From NCBI GenBank assembly GCA_002150815.3, contig NDFF03000150.1, forward strand, positions 163,910 to 227,909: a DNA stretch of 64,000 bases, given 5' to 3'. A program made the translations under genes and the position numbers. The stretch comes from Grammothele lineata. Its lineage: Eukaryota > Basidiomycota > Agaricomycetes > Polyporales > Polyporaceae. Of the stretch, positions 35,680 to 45,890 are shown in pieces (position 1 is the first letter of the stretch; the number at the start of each line of letters is the position of its first letter). Below the pieces are notes generated by a model, which searched no databases, was not told the origin of the DNA, and saw only the letters and a list, made by a program, of their open reading frames with translations.

Positions 35680-36992
35680 ATGTCTGCAACGAAGAAGGCC
35701 ACCACCGCCAAGTCGGCCGGCTCCAAGAAGTCTGCACCGCGCCCGGCTCCCGCCCACCCGAGCTGGGTCGATATGATTAAGGTTGGTTGGTGCACGTTAC
35801 AGTCCAGGACGTCCTGCGTCGATGCCCTATGGCGCGCTCGCCCCTGCCGTTGCGAGGCGGGCAACGTCGGCTGCGTCGACCAAAAGGGGTAGGGCGCAGG
35901 GCATTGCCCGCCGCGGCGCGCCACCTCCGCCCGCCTTGTGCTGCCCGCCTCAGACTGCGCTGCGCCCTACCTCAAACTGCCTCGGGGCGGCCTGCTCGAT
36001 GTGCAGAGTGCATACGAGAGCGATGCTGACGACTTTCGGTTCGAATTCGTAGGAGTGCATCGCCGCCCATCCCGAGGATGCTCGGACCGGCGTCTCACGC
36101 CCCCAGATCAAGAAGTGCGTTTCCGTTCTGCGCTCCCCTCATTTTTCGCTGACACAACGGTTCCAATAGGTTTGTCGAGGACCAGTACAAGCTGGAAATC
36201 GGCAACGCACAGGTTTCGCAGCTCAGCAAGGCCATTACCTCTGGTGCCGAGAAGGGCATTTTCGTTCTCCCGAAGGGTAGGTTCCCCACGCCCCTTACAT
36301 AACCTCGCGCGGCGTGTGCCAACTCTTCTACAGGTCCCTCCGGCCGCGTAAAGCTGCCCCCTAAGAACCAGCGCCCCGCAGAGGGCTCTGCTACTAAGGA
36401 GGTGAGTGTCCCGCTCGCGCATGCGCGGGTGCCCCCGTGGCTGTGTCCGTCGGTAGTAATCGGGTTGACAGAACAAGCCCGACTCTAAGGCAGCTGCGAA
36501 GCCCGCGAAGGCCCCCGCAAAGGCCAAGGCCCCCGCGAAGAGCACGACCAAGTCCGCTACGGCCGCGAAGAAGCCCGCCGCTGTGAAGAAGCCTGGCGCG
36601 AAGGCGGCCGCGGTGAAGAAGCCCGCCGCCGCGAAGGCGACGCCCAAGGCCGCAGCCCCCAAGGCCAAGGCGGCCCCTGCGAAGAAGGCTGCCCCCGCCG
36701 CTCCGAAGAAGGCACCTGCGAAGAAGGCGGCGCCGGCGAAGAAGACTGCCACTGCGAGCAAGCGCGACTCGGCGAAGAAGGTAAATGGCTTGATGTTGCA
36801 AGCAGAGTGCTGTTGTTTACGCTTCGTGTGTATAGTCGGTCACTGGTAAGGCGCCTGCCAAGAAGCCCGCCGCGAAGGCTGCCGCGAAGCCGTCGTCTCG
36901 CAGCACAAAGGTGCGCACACATGTCCCGCAGACATACATCGTTCCTGCGCACGAGCTGACCTCGCATTTCTCTTCAGGCCGCGAAGAAATAG
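35680..36992 (+). CDS. Linker histone H1
   Basis: Seven exons (35680-35781, 36053-36114, 36170-36276, 36334-36401, 36472-36780, 36836-36910, 36978-36992) encode 245 residues. The globular winged-helix domain covers about residues 25-98: HPSWVDMIKECIAAHPEDA, SRPQIKKFVEDQYKLEIG, LSKAITSGAEKGIFVLPKG and PSGRVKLPP. The tail (about 145 residues) is nearly all Lys, Ala and Pro with repeated AKKAAPA and KKPAA units, as in fungal H1. It binds linker DNA at the nucleosome dyad. Introns interrupt the globular domain three times, and the last exon has only five codons (AAKK and stop). The first intron is 271 nt. Unlike replication-dependent histones of animals it is intron-rich and presumably polyadenylated. 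Confidence 0.95.
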
Positions 36993-38596
36993 ACGCTTGC
37001 ACATCCTACCGCCGCAGCACCTATCCTATTAGTATTACCGTCTCGTCGCTTTGTTCTCGCACTCGTCTCGTCTGTGTCTCGTTCCCGTCTTCGCCTGGCT
37101 CTATCTCCAACTCGCGTCGCGCGAGCCCTATGACTTCTCGAGTACATGTATGCTCCGTGTATGTTCCGCGCCCCACAGCCGCCGACGCCCGGTCCTCTTC
37201 CGCGCGTCCGTCGTCTCTGGATGTCCGCCCCAGCGAGACCGGTCCCGACTTATGTCCTATGCCCTCTGTCCTCCTGTCAGAGCCAGCCCCGTATATGCGC
37301 CGGCCGCGCTCGCCCACACACGCGTACGTGCGGGACGGCCGGTACCCTTAGTCTTTCGTCGTCCGTAGTTCGTAGTCCGTAGAATTTCTTGCGTCCCCCT
37401 CCCTCAGGCCTCGAGATTGACCGTAACCGTAACTTAATCGCTGTTGTACACATACGGAGGTGATCGCCGCCGCGCACGGACGGTTGCTGTACGACTGAGA
37501 GTGATTCTGAATCGATTTCTCCTTCGTTCGCCCTGGAACCTGGAGCCCGTGCATGATGCAACCTGGCACCGGTCAGACCGCACATGTCGGTGTCATCTCT
37601 AGTTTCCGGAGCGTTATGAGAGCCGGATTCGCTGCGTGGAACCTACCGAACGCCGGGTGTCGTTTGCCACCTGGTCGCCCAGAGACTCGCAGAAACCGAA
37701 ACGAGCCTGACGCCCGACGGCTGCAGGTCGATACGCTCCCTAACACGGTTCACTCAAAAAACGATGACGGCGGACGTCACAGCGCTAGCGCCCTCCGTTG
37801 CCCGGCCCGCCGATGACGCAAGTCCTTGAACTTACTTCGCCCCCCACACCCCGCGGGCGGGCGCCTAACTCCCGCCGTTCAGTAGCCATGCGCACCTTCG
37901 AAGTTCGAAAGGGGGAGTCGCGGAGTTGGCCATGGCCGGTTGACCGCCTGGGACGCACATGCAAGGGCGCGAAGGGCCCCTTAGAGTCAAGAGGCCGTTT
38001 ATGGTTCACGTATACGTGCTAAGGACGTAATGCGGATGGGTGGGTGGCAGGCATCCATCAGGAAGCGGATCCAGGACTCCCGCGTTGATCCTTCAGGCCC
38101 TCAGGTCTCGGGCTTTTCCACGCTTTATGGGACGCTCGCGCTCCGTACAGACGAGTGGACATTGTCACAATTTGTGGGCAGGCACGTGCGGACGGGCTTG
38201 AGGGAGAGGTGGGGTTGAACCCTGGCGCCGGAGGGGCCCGGCGCGGCCATCATCGAATAGCAAGAAGCAGCAGCGGTACCAGAGAGAACAGGAGGGATCC
38301 AGGGCGCGTGGCGAATATACAGAGCGTAGGAACGACAGCGGGCCGCAGACATGTACACGTCCGATCCTACACGTCGTCGTCATCAATCATCATGCGGGAA
38401 CGTGTCCGGCGAGGAGAGGGGGGTTGATGCATGACGGGTCGTCATCGTCGTGGTCCTGAGTATGTAAGTACTTTTGACAAGAAACGCAGCAGCAGGAAAG
38501 GCAGTTCCCCTGCGAGAGCGCAGTGCGGCGCGGTGCGGCACACGGGCCACGCACGCGCGCGCGGGTGCGCACACACGCATGTGCGCATGACGCGTC
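36993..38596. other. 1.6-kb intergenic stretch
   Basis: This lies between the stop of H1 and the stop of SHR3 (convergent). The part after H1 (37020-37400) is pyrimidine-rich. 37400-38540 shows no gene, and 38540-38600 is an alternating purine/pyrimidine tract listed separately. Confidence 0.5.
38540..38596. repeat. Alternating purine-pyrimidine tract (Z-DNA-prone)
   Basis: The tract reads as nearly uninterrupted alternation of C/T and G/A, including gcacgcgcgcgcg and gtgcgcacacacgcatgtgc, just downstream of the SHR3 stop. Such tracts can adopt the left-handed Z form under supercoiling. No function is shown by the sequence. Confidence 0.5.
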
Positions 38597-39524
38597 TCAT
38601 GAGCGCGCCTTCTCCTTCTCTCTCTCCCTCAGGCGCAGCGGCGCTTCCTTCTCCGTGCTCCCCACATCCGTCTCCGCGCCGGTGTCTTCCGCGCTGACGT
38701 CCACATCGCCCTCGCCCTCGTCGTCGTCCTCATCGTCGAGGTCCGCCTGCTCGGCCCACCAGCGCCCGGCCTGGAGGGCGAGCACCCCAGTGAGGGCGAC
38801 GCAGCAGATGAGGTGGGAAGACGCGAGCTCAATTGTTGGCTCGCGGAGCGTCGCTGGGAACTCGGGCAGGCTCGCCGCGGGCGTGGGCGCGGAGAAGGGG
38901 AGGGGGAGCGTCGCGAAGTTCGCGAAGAGGTCTGAATGGGCGGTTAGGAAGGCGCATAGGGAGAAGTAGACGAGAGCAAGAAAGAAAGAGACGAGACGCA
39001 CTGGGGAGGACGGAGTAGAGATACACGACGACCGCGGTGGAGTAGAGGACTGCGCGTGCGCCAAACGGCTGCTCAGCGGGGACGCGTACGAGGAGAAGAA
39101 GGGGACGTACAGATGCTCCCGCCGTCGAACATGAGGTTGCCCGCGCGGCCGTCGCGGAGGCTCCAGAGGATGGTGACGCCGCCGAAGACGACGACGGCGG
39201 CGTAGAGGTAGGCGAGCGAGCCCGGGCCGTGCATGAGGATGGCGTAGTAGGTGGCGGCCGTCCAGAGCCGGCTGTCCGTCTGCCGCTCGGGCGATTTCCA
39301 GAGCGTGAGGGAGTCGGCGATCCAGTGCGTGAAGAGGAGACCTGCATGGTTATTCCGGGCGACGCGAGCGAAGGCGGAGGCAGGGGTGGGAGTGGGGGAT
39401 GCGCGTGCGAGGGACGAAGACAGACAGACGGTGAGCGTGTGGGGAAGCGCTGAGGTACAAAAGACAGCATACCGAGGAGAAAAGCGGTCACGCTGATCAC
39501 GACGCTCATTCGGAGTCCCGCCAT
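38597..39524 (-). CDS. SHR3: SHR3-type ER membrane chaperone for amino-acid permeases
   Basis: Four exons (39524-39473, 39341-39111, 39049-39002, 38931-38597) encode 221 residues. The N-terminal span MSVVISVTAFLLG joins GLLFTHWIADSLTLWKSP across intron 1. It is followed by TYYAILMHGPGSLAYLYAAV, GGVTILWSLRDGRAGNLMF, YSTAVVVYLYSVLPNLF and CVALTGVLALQAGRWWAEQ, giving four hydrophobic spans as in Shr3. The C-terminus is cytosolic and very acidic, then basic (KEKARS). Shr3 folds amino-acid permeases in the ER and lets them enter COPII vesicles. The join VLPN-LF and the join SI-FLYS both depend on the introns chosen and both match the family. It is divergent from the RsfS-like gene with 313 bp between starts. 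Confidence 0.92.
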
Positions 39525-39837
39525 GATGAGGTTGGGGGAGGGCGGGGGAGGAGAGAAAGGAAGGGTGGCGACGTGGACCGCAGCGAGAGAGCTGGACGGT
39601 GTCAGCGGAGGAGGGGAAGGGCCAGGGCCTGTGATTCTCCTCAGGAGTACGTACGAGGCTGTTACAGCTGTCACCCCAGTCTTGGCGCACACAATTCTCG
39701 GTGGCGGCGCGGTCCTTGCCGTCGGTCCGCTCGTCCCCGCGGCGCGCTAGAGTCCGCCTCGGGCGTTAGCCGTAGCGTCCAACGCTGTCCGAGTCTTCGA
39801 GTCGTCGGACGCTCTTCAGCCTCTTCTCAGCGCTGCC
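39525..39837. promoter_or_regulatory. Divergent promoter SHR3 / RsfS-like gene
   Basis: These 313 bp contain both promoters. A pyrimidine-rich leader precedes the RsfS-like start. No TATA box is seen. Confidence 0.5.
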
Positions 39838-40647
39838 ATGCTCTCTGTGCTCGCCAAAGAGGGGCGCAGCCTTGCCATGCTTCCGGCATGCAGGCGTGCT
39901 TGCCTCGCTCAATTTATCGTCCGTCGCGCGGCGCTGTCAACGACCGCGACGACCTCGACGGACCCAACACCATCCAGTCCTCCGTCCCTCCCATGGTTCA
40001 TGGACCCCTCCGACGTCGAGCTCTCAACGCCGTCGCCCTACACTCGCCGCTCTGCTCTCCCTCAGGCCCCTAGCCTCCCGCTACCTCCGCTACCCTCCAC
40101 ACTCCCCTCCGACCATCCCATCGCCCTCCTGCACGCCGCGCTCAAAACGTCTCCTCACCTCGAGCCAGGGACACTTCTCGTCAGGGAGCCGATCCCAACT
40201 GCGGTTGGGCCGGCACTCCCGGAGTCGATGCCGAAGGGCAAGCGGAAGAGGGGCCGGACGTACCTTGGTGAGGGGATGCCGGTGAGCATAGGTGGGCCCT
40301 GGGAATGGCTCGTTATTGCCCAGGTGCGTGCTTCTCTGTTCTGTGCAGCTTGCATGTTTCTGAGCGTAGGTGGTTGATTAGGTGAAAGATGGCACGGAGA
40401 ACCGCGGAGCCATCGAGTCTGTCATCCGCATTGTTAGGAAGACGGTATGTACATGCTCGTCGACTCGTCCACTCCAATCAAACGTCTGCTTCAGCTCTTG
40501 ACTGCTAATCCACCACTGCCTCTGCCACCGAACAACAAGCGTCGTGTGGGCGGCGGTTGGGCGATGATCGACGCCGGAGACTTTGCCGTTCATATACTCA
40601 GCAGGGAAGCAAGGGAGAAGTTCTTCCCAGAGCGTAGGGAGTGGTGA
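39838..40647 (+). CDS. RsfS/YbeB/iojap-family protein, probably mitochondrial
   Basis: Three exons (39838-40323, 40382-40444, 40495-40647) encode 233 residues. The first 35 residues are rich in Arg, Ala and Ser and poor in acid (CRRACLAQFIVRRAALSTT), a likely presequence. A Pro/Ser-rich linker containing PWFMDPSDVE follows, then the conserved fold: WEWLVIAQVKDGTENRGAIE, SVIRIVRKT, GWAMIDAGDFAVHILSREAR and EKFFPERREW. Bacterial RsfS binds ribosomal protein uL14 and blocks subunit joining; the fungal version occurs alone or as the N-terminal part of ATP25, which is needed for ATP synthase subunit 9 expression. Here the protein stops right after the RsfS fold, so only that half is present. Confidence 0.85.
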
Positions 40648-41247
40648 TGGTCATTCTCGCTTTGGGTAAGGGGCCTCCTTCAACTTTGTCCTTGACATTT
40701 GTTGAGCTCGCTGCCTATAGTTTACGGTAGATTCGGTCGGCATACGTGTACTGTACAGCGCTCTTCGGTGGCATAATGTGTACCATCCCTTCTCCACCCC
40801 AATGGCAGTGATGCATTTGCTACGAACGCCTCCCATGAGACTTAACGGACACGTACACGTCCAAGGTGTTGCATCATTCAAAGTATTGTCACACGACAGC
40901 CTAGACGGCGCACACTTACCCCGGTGCCATAGGCGGACCCACTTGTGCAGTTTCTTTGGAGTTTGGTTGGGGACTGCGACGCAAATCCCACTAGGAGTCG
41001 GTGACGTCAACGCTGTCAAGGGTCCACTCGTCCGTCGGTCGCACTAACGAACGACACCAACTCTTTCCCCAACGCGTCCTCTGACGGCCCCACGTCGACG
41101 TCATTTGCGTTGGTATATGCTATGGGTGCGCTACAGATATAAACCCCTGTGTGCGGGATGCACCTTCTCCTACGCAATACCACACGAACACCCATCACAC
41201 TCAACTACCAACTCTCGAATACCCACATTTCTTCACGAACCTTCATC
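40648..41247. other. Intergenic, promoter of the hydrophilic protein gene
   Basis: No coding sequence is supported in these 600 bp. A TATA box near the right end is listed separately. Confidence 0.5.
41138..41143 (+). promoter_or_regulatory. TATA box of the small hydrophilic protein gene
   Basis: tataaa lies 105 bp upstream of the ATG at 41248, at a normal distance for a fungal TATA promoter, and is followed by a C/A-rich leader. TATA-type promoters are common in stress-regulated fungal genes, which fits the product. Confidence 0.5.
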
Positions 41248-41885
41248 ATGTCTTTGAACGACACCGACGTCACCCTCGGCGGCAACAAGGGCGTCGACAT
41301 GCACCCCGGCGTCGCGAACCCCACCGCCTCCTCCACGCACGCCGACCCGCTCAAGGCCAACTTCGTGCGTCTCCCCTTCCCTCCCCTCCCCTCTCACTCC
41401 TGCCTCCAGCTGAGCTGACCGCTCTCAACGCCTTTCTGTCCTCATGCAGGTCGTCGACCCGACCGACGAGACTTTTGGCGCGGGCGCGGGCCCGAACTTC
41501 ACGGGCCACAAGGACGCCGCGCGCAACTTCCGCGAGTCCGCGGGCGTCGTCGAGGGCCGCCCGGGGATTATCGAGTCGACGCACATCGACCCGCTCAGCG
41601 AGACGTCTAACAAGGGTGCGTCTCCCTCTTCCTTCCCATATGCGCGTTTCGTTTGGTTCCTGACGTGACCCGCGTACCCGCACAGACGACGGCTGGGCGA
41701 ACGTACGCTCTACTGGCCCCGGCACTGGTACCGGGACGGGCGGGCTCGCGCAGGGCGCGTACAACACCGCGGCGAGCGTGGCCTCGGGCGCGGTGAATAT
41801 GGCGTCTGGCGTGGCGCAGTCCGCGTACGAGTTCGTCGCGGGCGACGAGAAGAGCAGGAGAGCGGGGAAGGAGTCGTCGGCTTGA
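41248..41885 (+). CDS. Small hydrophilic stress-type protein, unknown family
   Basis: Three exons (41248-41364, 41450-41615, 41686-41885) encode 160 residues. The protein is polar and Gly/Ala/Asn/Thr-rich with no Cys and one Trp. The first half contains VTLGGNKGVDMHPGVANP and GPNFTGHKDAARNFRESA; the C-terminal 50 residues form an Ala/Val-rich amphipathic segment (AYNTAASVASGAVNMASGVA, then QSAYEFVAGDEKS), similar in character to group 3 LEA and hydrophilin-like proteins. I do not recognise a named family. The composition and the TATA promoter with long leader suggest an abundant, stress-induced protein; this is inference. Confidence 0.8.
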
Positions 41886-43437
41886 GGAGGAGACGAGGGA
41901 AGGGATTTGCGAGTAGTCGGATTCATCTGGGGCTGTAAGAATAGCTGTATGATCTAGTCGTTTAGCCGTATAATCGAAGTGCGTAATTTTGGGGCTCAAC
42001 GTTATATAAGCAGTGAGTGTCAAACGCGTATGAACGGCAGTGTGGGCAATGACTGTGGTAAAGGCAGCAGTAAGCCTCCAACCTACACGAAGAACAATCT
42101 ACCTCTGTCACATCATGCAGGAACCGTGATTGTGCAGAGGTTTACTCACTTTCTAAGAGGTGGCGGATGTGAGGTTTCCAGTCCCATCCGCCAAATACCC
42201 ATCTCGGGAGACATAGCAAGGAGCGGCGGCTGCGAAGATATTGCATTCACAGCCGCCGCTCCTCCACAACAAAGAAACGCACTGGGATTCACCATCAGCA
42301 ATCCATCCCATCGCGCAGGGACCTGAATTGTACAGAGGGCTACTCAGCTTTTGAAAGGGCCGGCGGACGTGGGTTGCAGGGCACTACCTTCCACAGGGCC
42401 CACGCCCGCCGATTACCAGAAAAGAAACTGTAGCAAGGAGCGACGACTGCGTTTGCAGCCAGCCGCCGCTCCGCAACAAAGAAACGCCCCGGGATTCACC
42501 ATCAGCAATCCATCCCATCACGCAGGGACCAGAATTGTACAGAGGGCTACTCAGCTTTTGTGCGATCAGGCAATAAGAGCTCAGAGACTTAGAAGCTGTG
42601 AGCAAGAGGGACAGAGCGGCGTCATGAAGCGCGGAGGAGAAGCTGAGAGGCGGACGTGGTGGTGGATGAGAATGAGGTTTAGTCGGCAGGTCGGGCGGTC
42701 TTTTATAGACTAAACTTGGAGGCTGGCAGAGCGGCGGGGGCGGCGGGCGGCCGTCCGGGCAAACACGAACTTCAAGTCGTTGTTCGCTTCACGCCGCCGT
42801 CGCCGGTCAGCCACCGTACCGCAACCTATGACGTGCTACTTTTGCATCGTCGGGTGGCTGATTTCGATTGCCAGAGGGTTTGTTAACTTTTCATGGCCTT
42901 CAAGCGAGTCATACGTACTACGTAGGCTCTTCACTCCTTAACGAGCGGCAGAGAGCACCACCGAAGGGAGGTCTCCAGGGTTTTGCACGATCCTTGCTGG
43001 AGCTATATTTTGACACAGGACGGCGGGAGAAAATGGAAAAGTCAGCCTCCAGAAATGTGAAGCGCGAATGTGCTGTGAACATCCGCGCTCGTTGATCCAT
43101 GCTCAGTAGGGTATAGCGTCATCGCCCTCCTACGAGACTCGCGTAGTCACCTGGAAGAAGCGATAGATAAGGTGTGGGTCTCGTCAACACCCCATATGTG
43201 GGCGAACCACCTGTTGATACCCCGAGGAGAGCGTGCAGCTATTCATTGGAGGCAGAATCACTGTTGCTGCTGCTGTGTTCCCTGTCAGCCCTAAGAGTTC
43301 TGAGCCAGACGAGGTGTCCGCGCTTGGGGCGGCGCCTCTAGTACGTCTAATGTTGCTACGGGCAGCTTCGAAGACAGGAAAGAGCAAGGAGTGTAAAGAT
43401 TACGTCGTCAACCTAGCAATGTACTATAAGAACATCC
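41886..43437. other. Intergenic region with hairpin tandem repeat
   Basis: No gene is supported between the hydrophilic protein and ATP12 (convergent). The main feature is the tandem repeat at 42111-42565. After 42700 the sequence is plain, with a few short open frames lacking motifs. Confidence 0.5.
42111..42565. repeat. Tandem repeat of ~200-bp units carrying hairpins
   Basis: A block beginning catcatgcaggaacc at 42111 recurs at 42309 and 42516 (spacing 198 and 207 bp). The last two copies share about 85 bp almost unchanged (gggattcaccatcagcaatc and what follows). Each full unit contains two inverted repeats: in unit 1 arms 42161-42169/42185-42193 (9 bp) and 42219-42232/42250-42263 (14 bp, perfect); in unit 2 arms 42361-42373/42399-42411 (13 bp, one mismatch) and 42438-42450/42461-42473 (two A-C mismatches). 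The arm sequences differ between units but mostly still pair. No coding potential is evident. Confidence 0.75.
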
Positions 43438-44590
43438 TCAATAATCAGCGAGGAGGCATGATGCGCTGCCTAGCTGTCTCCGCATATCATGGTAGTCTAC
43501 GTCGTGACCTGGAGTACGCCATGAGAAAACCGACGCGGAAAGGGCAGCTCGGGTACTCACTGTCTTCGACCTCTCCCCACCGTTCGATCTGGCTGTTGAC
43601 CTCCACATGTGCTGCCTGTGCCGCCTGGTCGACGTCAATGTGACGTTTGACGAGGGCGAGCGCAATGAGGAACGACTTTGAAGTATACGTCGCACGCTCC
43701 ATAGCTACAAGACGGGAGGATAAGCAACGCGGACTTCGTCTGGACAAGGGCTGCACAATGCATACCGGCCATCTCCCAGGACGAGAAACTCTTCAGTATA
43801 TCGTCCAGCTTTTGAATCGTCTCTGATGATTGTTGGGGGACAAGGAACGAAGTCGTAGTGGAAATCTCGATTCCGAGCGATTTAACTGCCCAGTCTAGAA
43901 TAGGCTGCCAGTGCTCCTCCTGCAGCTTCACCAGAGGAGGCGGGGCATCCGCGTGATAGCTACGAGGGGGGGATGGGTGGGGAGGGGTTCACAACTCGTT
44001 CGTAGCAAAGTAGAGAGATGAGAGACGCACCATATTGTGTCCGTCTCAAAGTATTTTAGCAGCTGTGCGCGCACCTCCGCCCGAGTAGCCTCGTCTTCAA
44101 ACGCATCCAGTGCTCTTGACGCTAATGACGTCTATATGACCAGTCACGCCATCTTCAACGCGTGCAAATGTGGCGCCCAGACATACCATAGGCAATGCAT
44201 GTGGCTTCAGCACCGTTTGCTGGTTCTCCCATTCCGACGCAATGAGTGCCGCGACTAGCCGCTTCTGAGGCGGCAGGATGAGGGGCTTCCCCGAGGGTGT
44301 TCTGAGCGGTCGCTTATCGAGAGTGACGGCGTAACCTCCATCGCGCTTTTCAATGTTTACGTCCTTCCAAAACCGCTTTAGCGTAGCCTCGGCCCCTGGT
44401 GATACTTGTGAACACAGATTACGGAGAATGACAACGCACGACACGTACTGTTCGTGGCAGTTACAGCCGGCCCTGTTTCCGGCACCGATGCATAGTGTCT
44501 TGCAGAGCGTGCGGCAGCGCTCGCGGGTGTGGCGCGGGATGCGGTATTCCGAAGAAGAGGGAGTAGACCGCGAGCTGCTTGCCGGTACAT
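43438..44590 (-). CDS. ATP12: ATP12-type F1-ATPase assembly chaperone
   Basis: Six exons (44590-44449, 44395-44187, 44131-44031, 43959-43766, 43704-43561, 43508-43438) encode 286 residues. An Arg/Ala-rich presequence (MYRQAARGLLPLLRN) leads into RFWKDVNIEKRDGGYAVTLD, KRPLRTPSGKPLILP, LVAALIASEWENQ, the helical part LEEQ-like LQEEHWQPILDWAVKSLG and the C-terminal SKSFLIALALVKRHIDV and DSHDVDYHDMRRQLGSA. Atp12 binds the F1 alpha subunit in the mitochondrial matrix until it meets beta. The start at 44590 was preferred to an in-frame ATG at 44629 because it gives a typical presequence. The product ends CLLADY. Confidence 0.94.
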
Positions 44591-45890
44591 GTCGGTGGCA
44601 GACGGACTGAGAGTGAGGGCTACTGGCACGTGAGCGGACGCGCTATTCTCCGTGACGAGCGCGTTACGTGACGTAACCTCATGCGCTCCGAAGGAAATCC
44701 GAGTCTTCGAGCACGTCGATTTGCTTGGAGTTGAAGTTACCTATACGCTAAACGTCGAACCTCCTTCCCCTGAGATGTCGATATTCTGTCTGCCTCGTAT
44801 TAATCACCTGTTTCAAGATCGTTCGGGATCTTCACAGGAAACAAGTCTACCTATACGAGTGCGCTCTCCCGACACTGGTGACCCTTGTTTCGACGCTAAC
44901 CGGAAAATTCACTAGGTTACAGCTCTGAGCGGGTCCTCTTATTCCTGTGAAAGGTCTGCAACGTGTCCAGACGGGCAGCACTAGTGGTCGTTCTGTGACC
45001 TGCGGGTTCCCCAAGTTGCCGGGATATATGGCCCAAAGTTGTTGGGGATGCGTGTTCCTGGCAACTTGCAGGTATGAACCCGGTTGTGTGCCAGCGCAAT
45101 TCTTCATGCTTATCGGGGCTCTCAATAATACGCGTCTCGAGTGCTCGGGAACCCTAAGACACATGCAGCCATGGACACCTCACAACGTGTCCGCACCAAC
45201 CTTCAACTTCTCGTGCTCAAATACGTGGACCCTCATTTTTCACCGCTCTCTGAGGCTGACTGCATGGACGGGCGGCTTGCACGTGGTGCTCAGTGAGCAT
45301 GCCCGCAACCGGAGAGGCTCTGGCGGACATGTGGCTTATCATCGGCCTGGTATGGGGGTAAATTTTGCAGCTTTTATTACGGGCTGACAGCGGTCCATAT
45401 TCATTACCGACGCGCAGAACGACAGCTGATTGCATGGTGCATGGTGGCACACCTCATGGCTTCTCGGCGTCTTGGGCACTTGTCATTTATACCAGGGCTG
45501 TGAGTCCGTGTGTGTTCCATAAGCTCCTTCCACAGGTTTTGCTGCAGCTCCCTGCCCTATCATTTTGACTAGTGCAAGCGCTTACACAGATTTGAGGAGG
45601 CTTCCCCACCGTGCGCTGTCACGTTGATCATATCTGTGCCACCTCGTTGAATTCGTGCGTTATTCATGTCCAGGATACGACGGTGTATCGGAGGCTGTAT
45701 GTCTGACCAGTTGTATCAAACCCCCCACATTATCTCCGACGCCCCACGTATATAGGAATGTGCGTTTTCCTCGCCGACTCAGGTGAGAGCTCTATTCTCG
45801 CTTCTTCTGCCTGTATCCTCTGCGCCTTGTGATCCATCCTTATAACCTGTCCGCTTCAGGTCAAACCTTCCCACAGCCTCTCCGAACACT
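44591..45890. other. 1.3-kb intergenic region between ATP12 and the HET gene
   Basis: The genes on either side diverge, so both promoters lie here. Between 44900 and 45600 only short frames without motifs occur. A TATA box for the HET gene is at 45749. Confidence 0.5.
45749..45754 (+). promoter_or_regulatory. TATA box of the HET-domain gene
   Basis: tatata lies 142 bp upstream of the ATG at 45891. A C/T-rich stretch follows (45790-45890). The assignment rests on position only. Confidence 0.4.

Noticed and set aside
42111..42565. Tandem repeat as a CRISPR array
   Set aside because: Units are about 200 bp with no short constant repeat and unique spacers, and the organism is a eukaryote.
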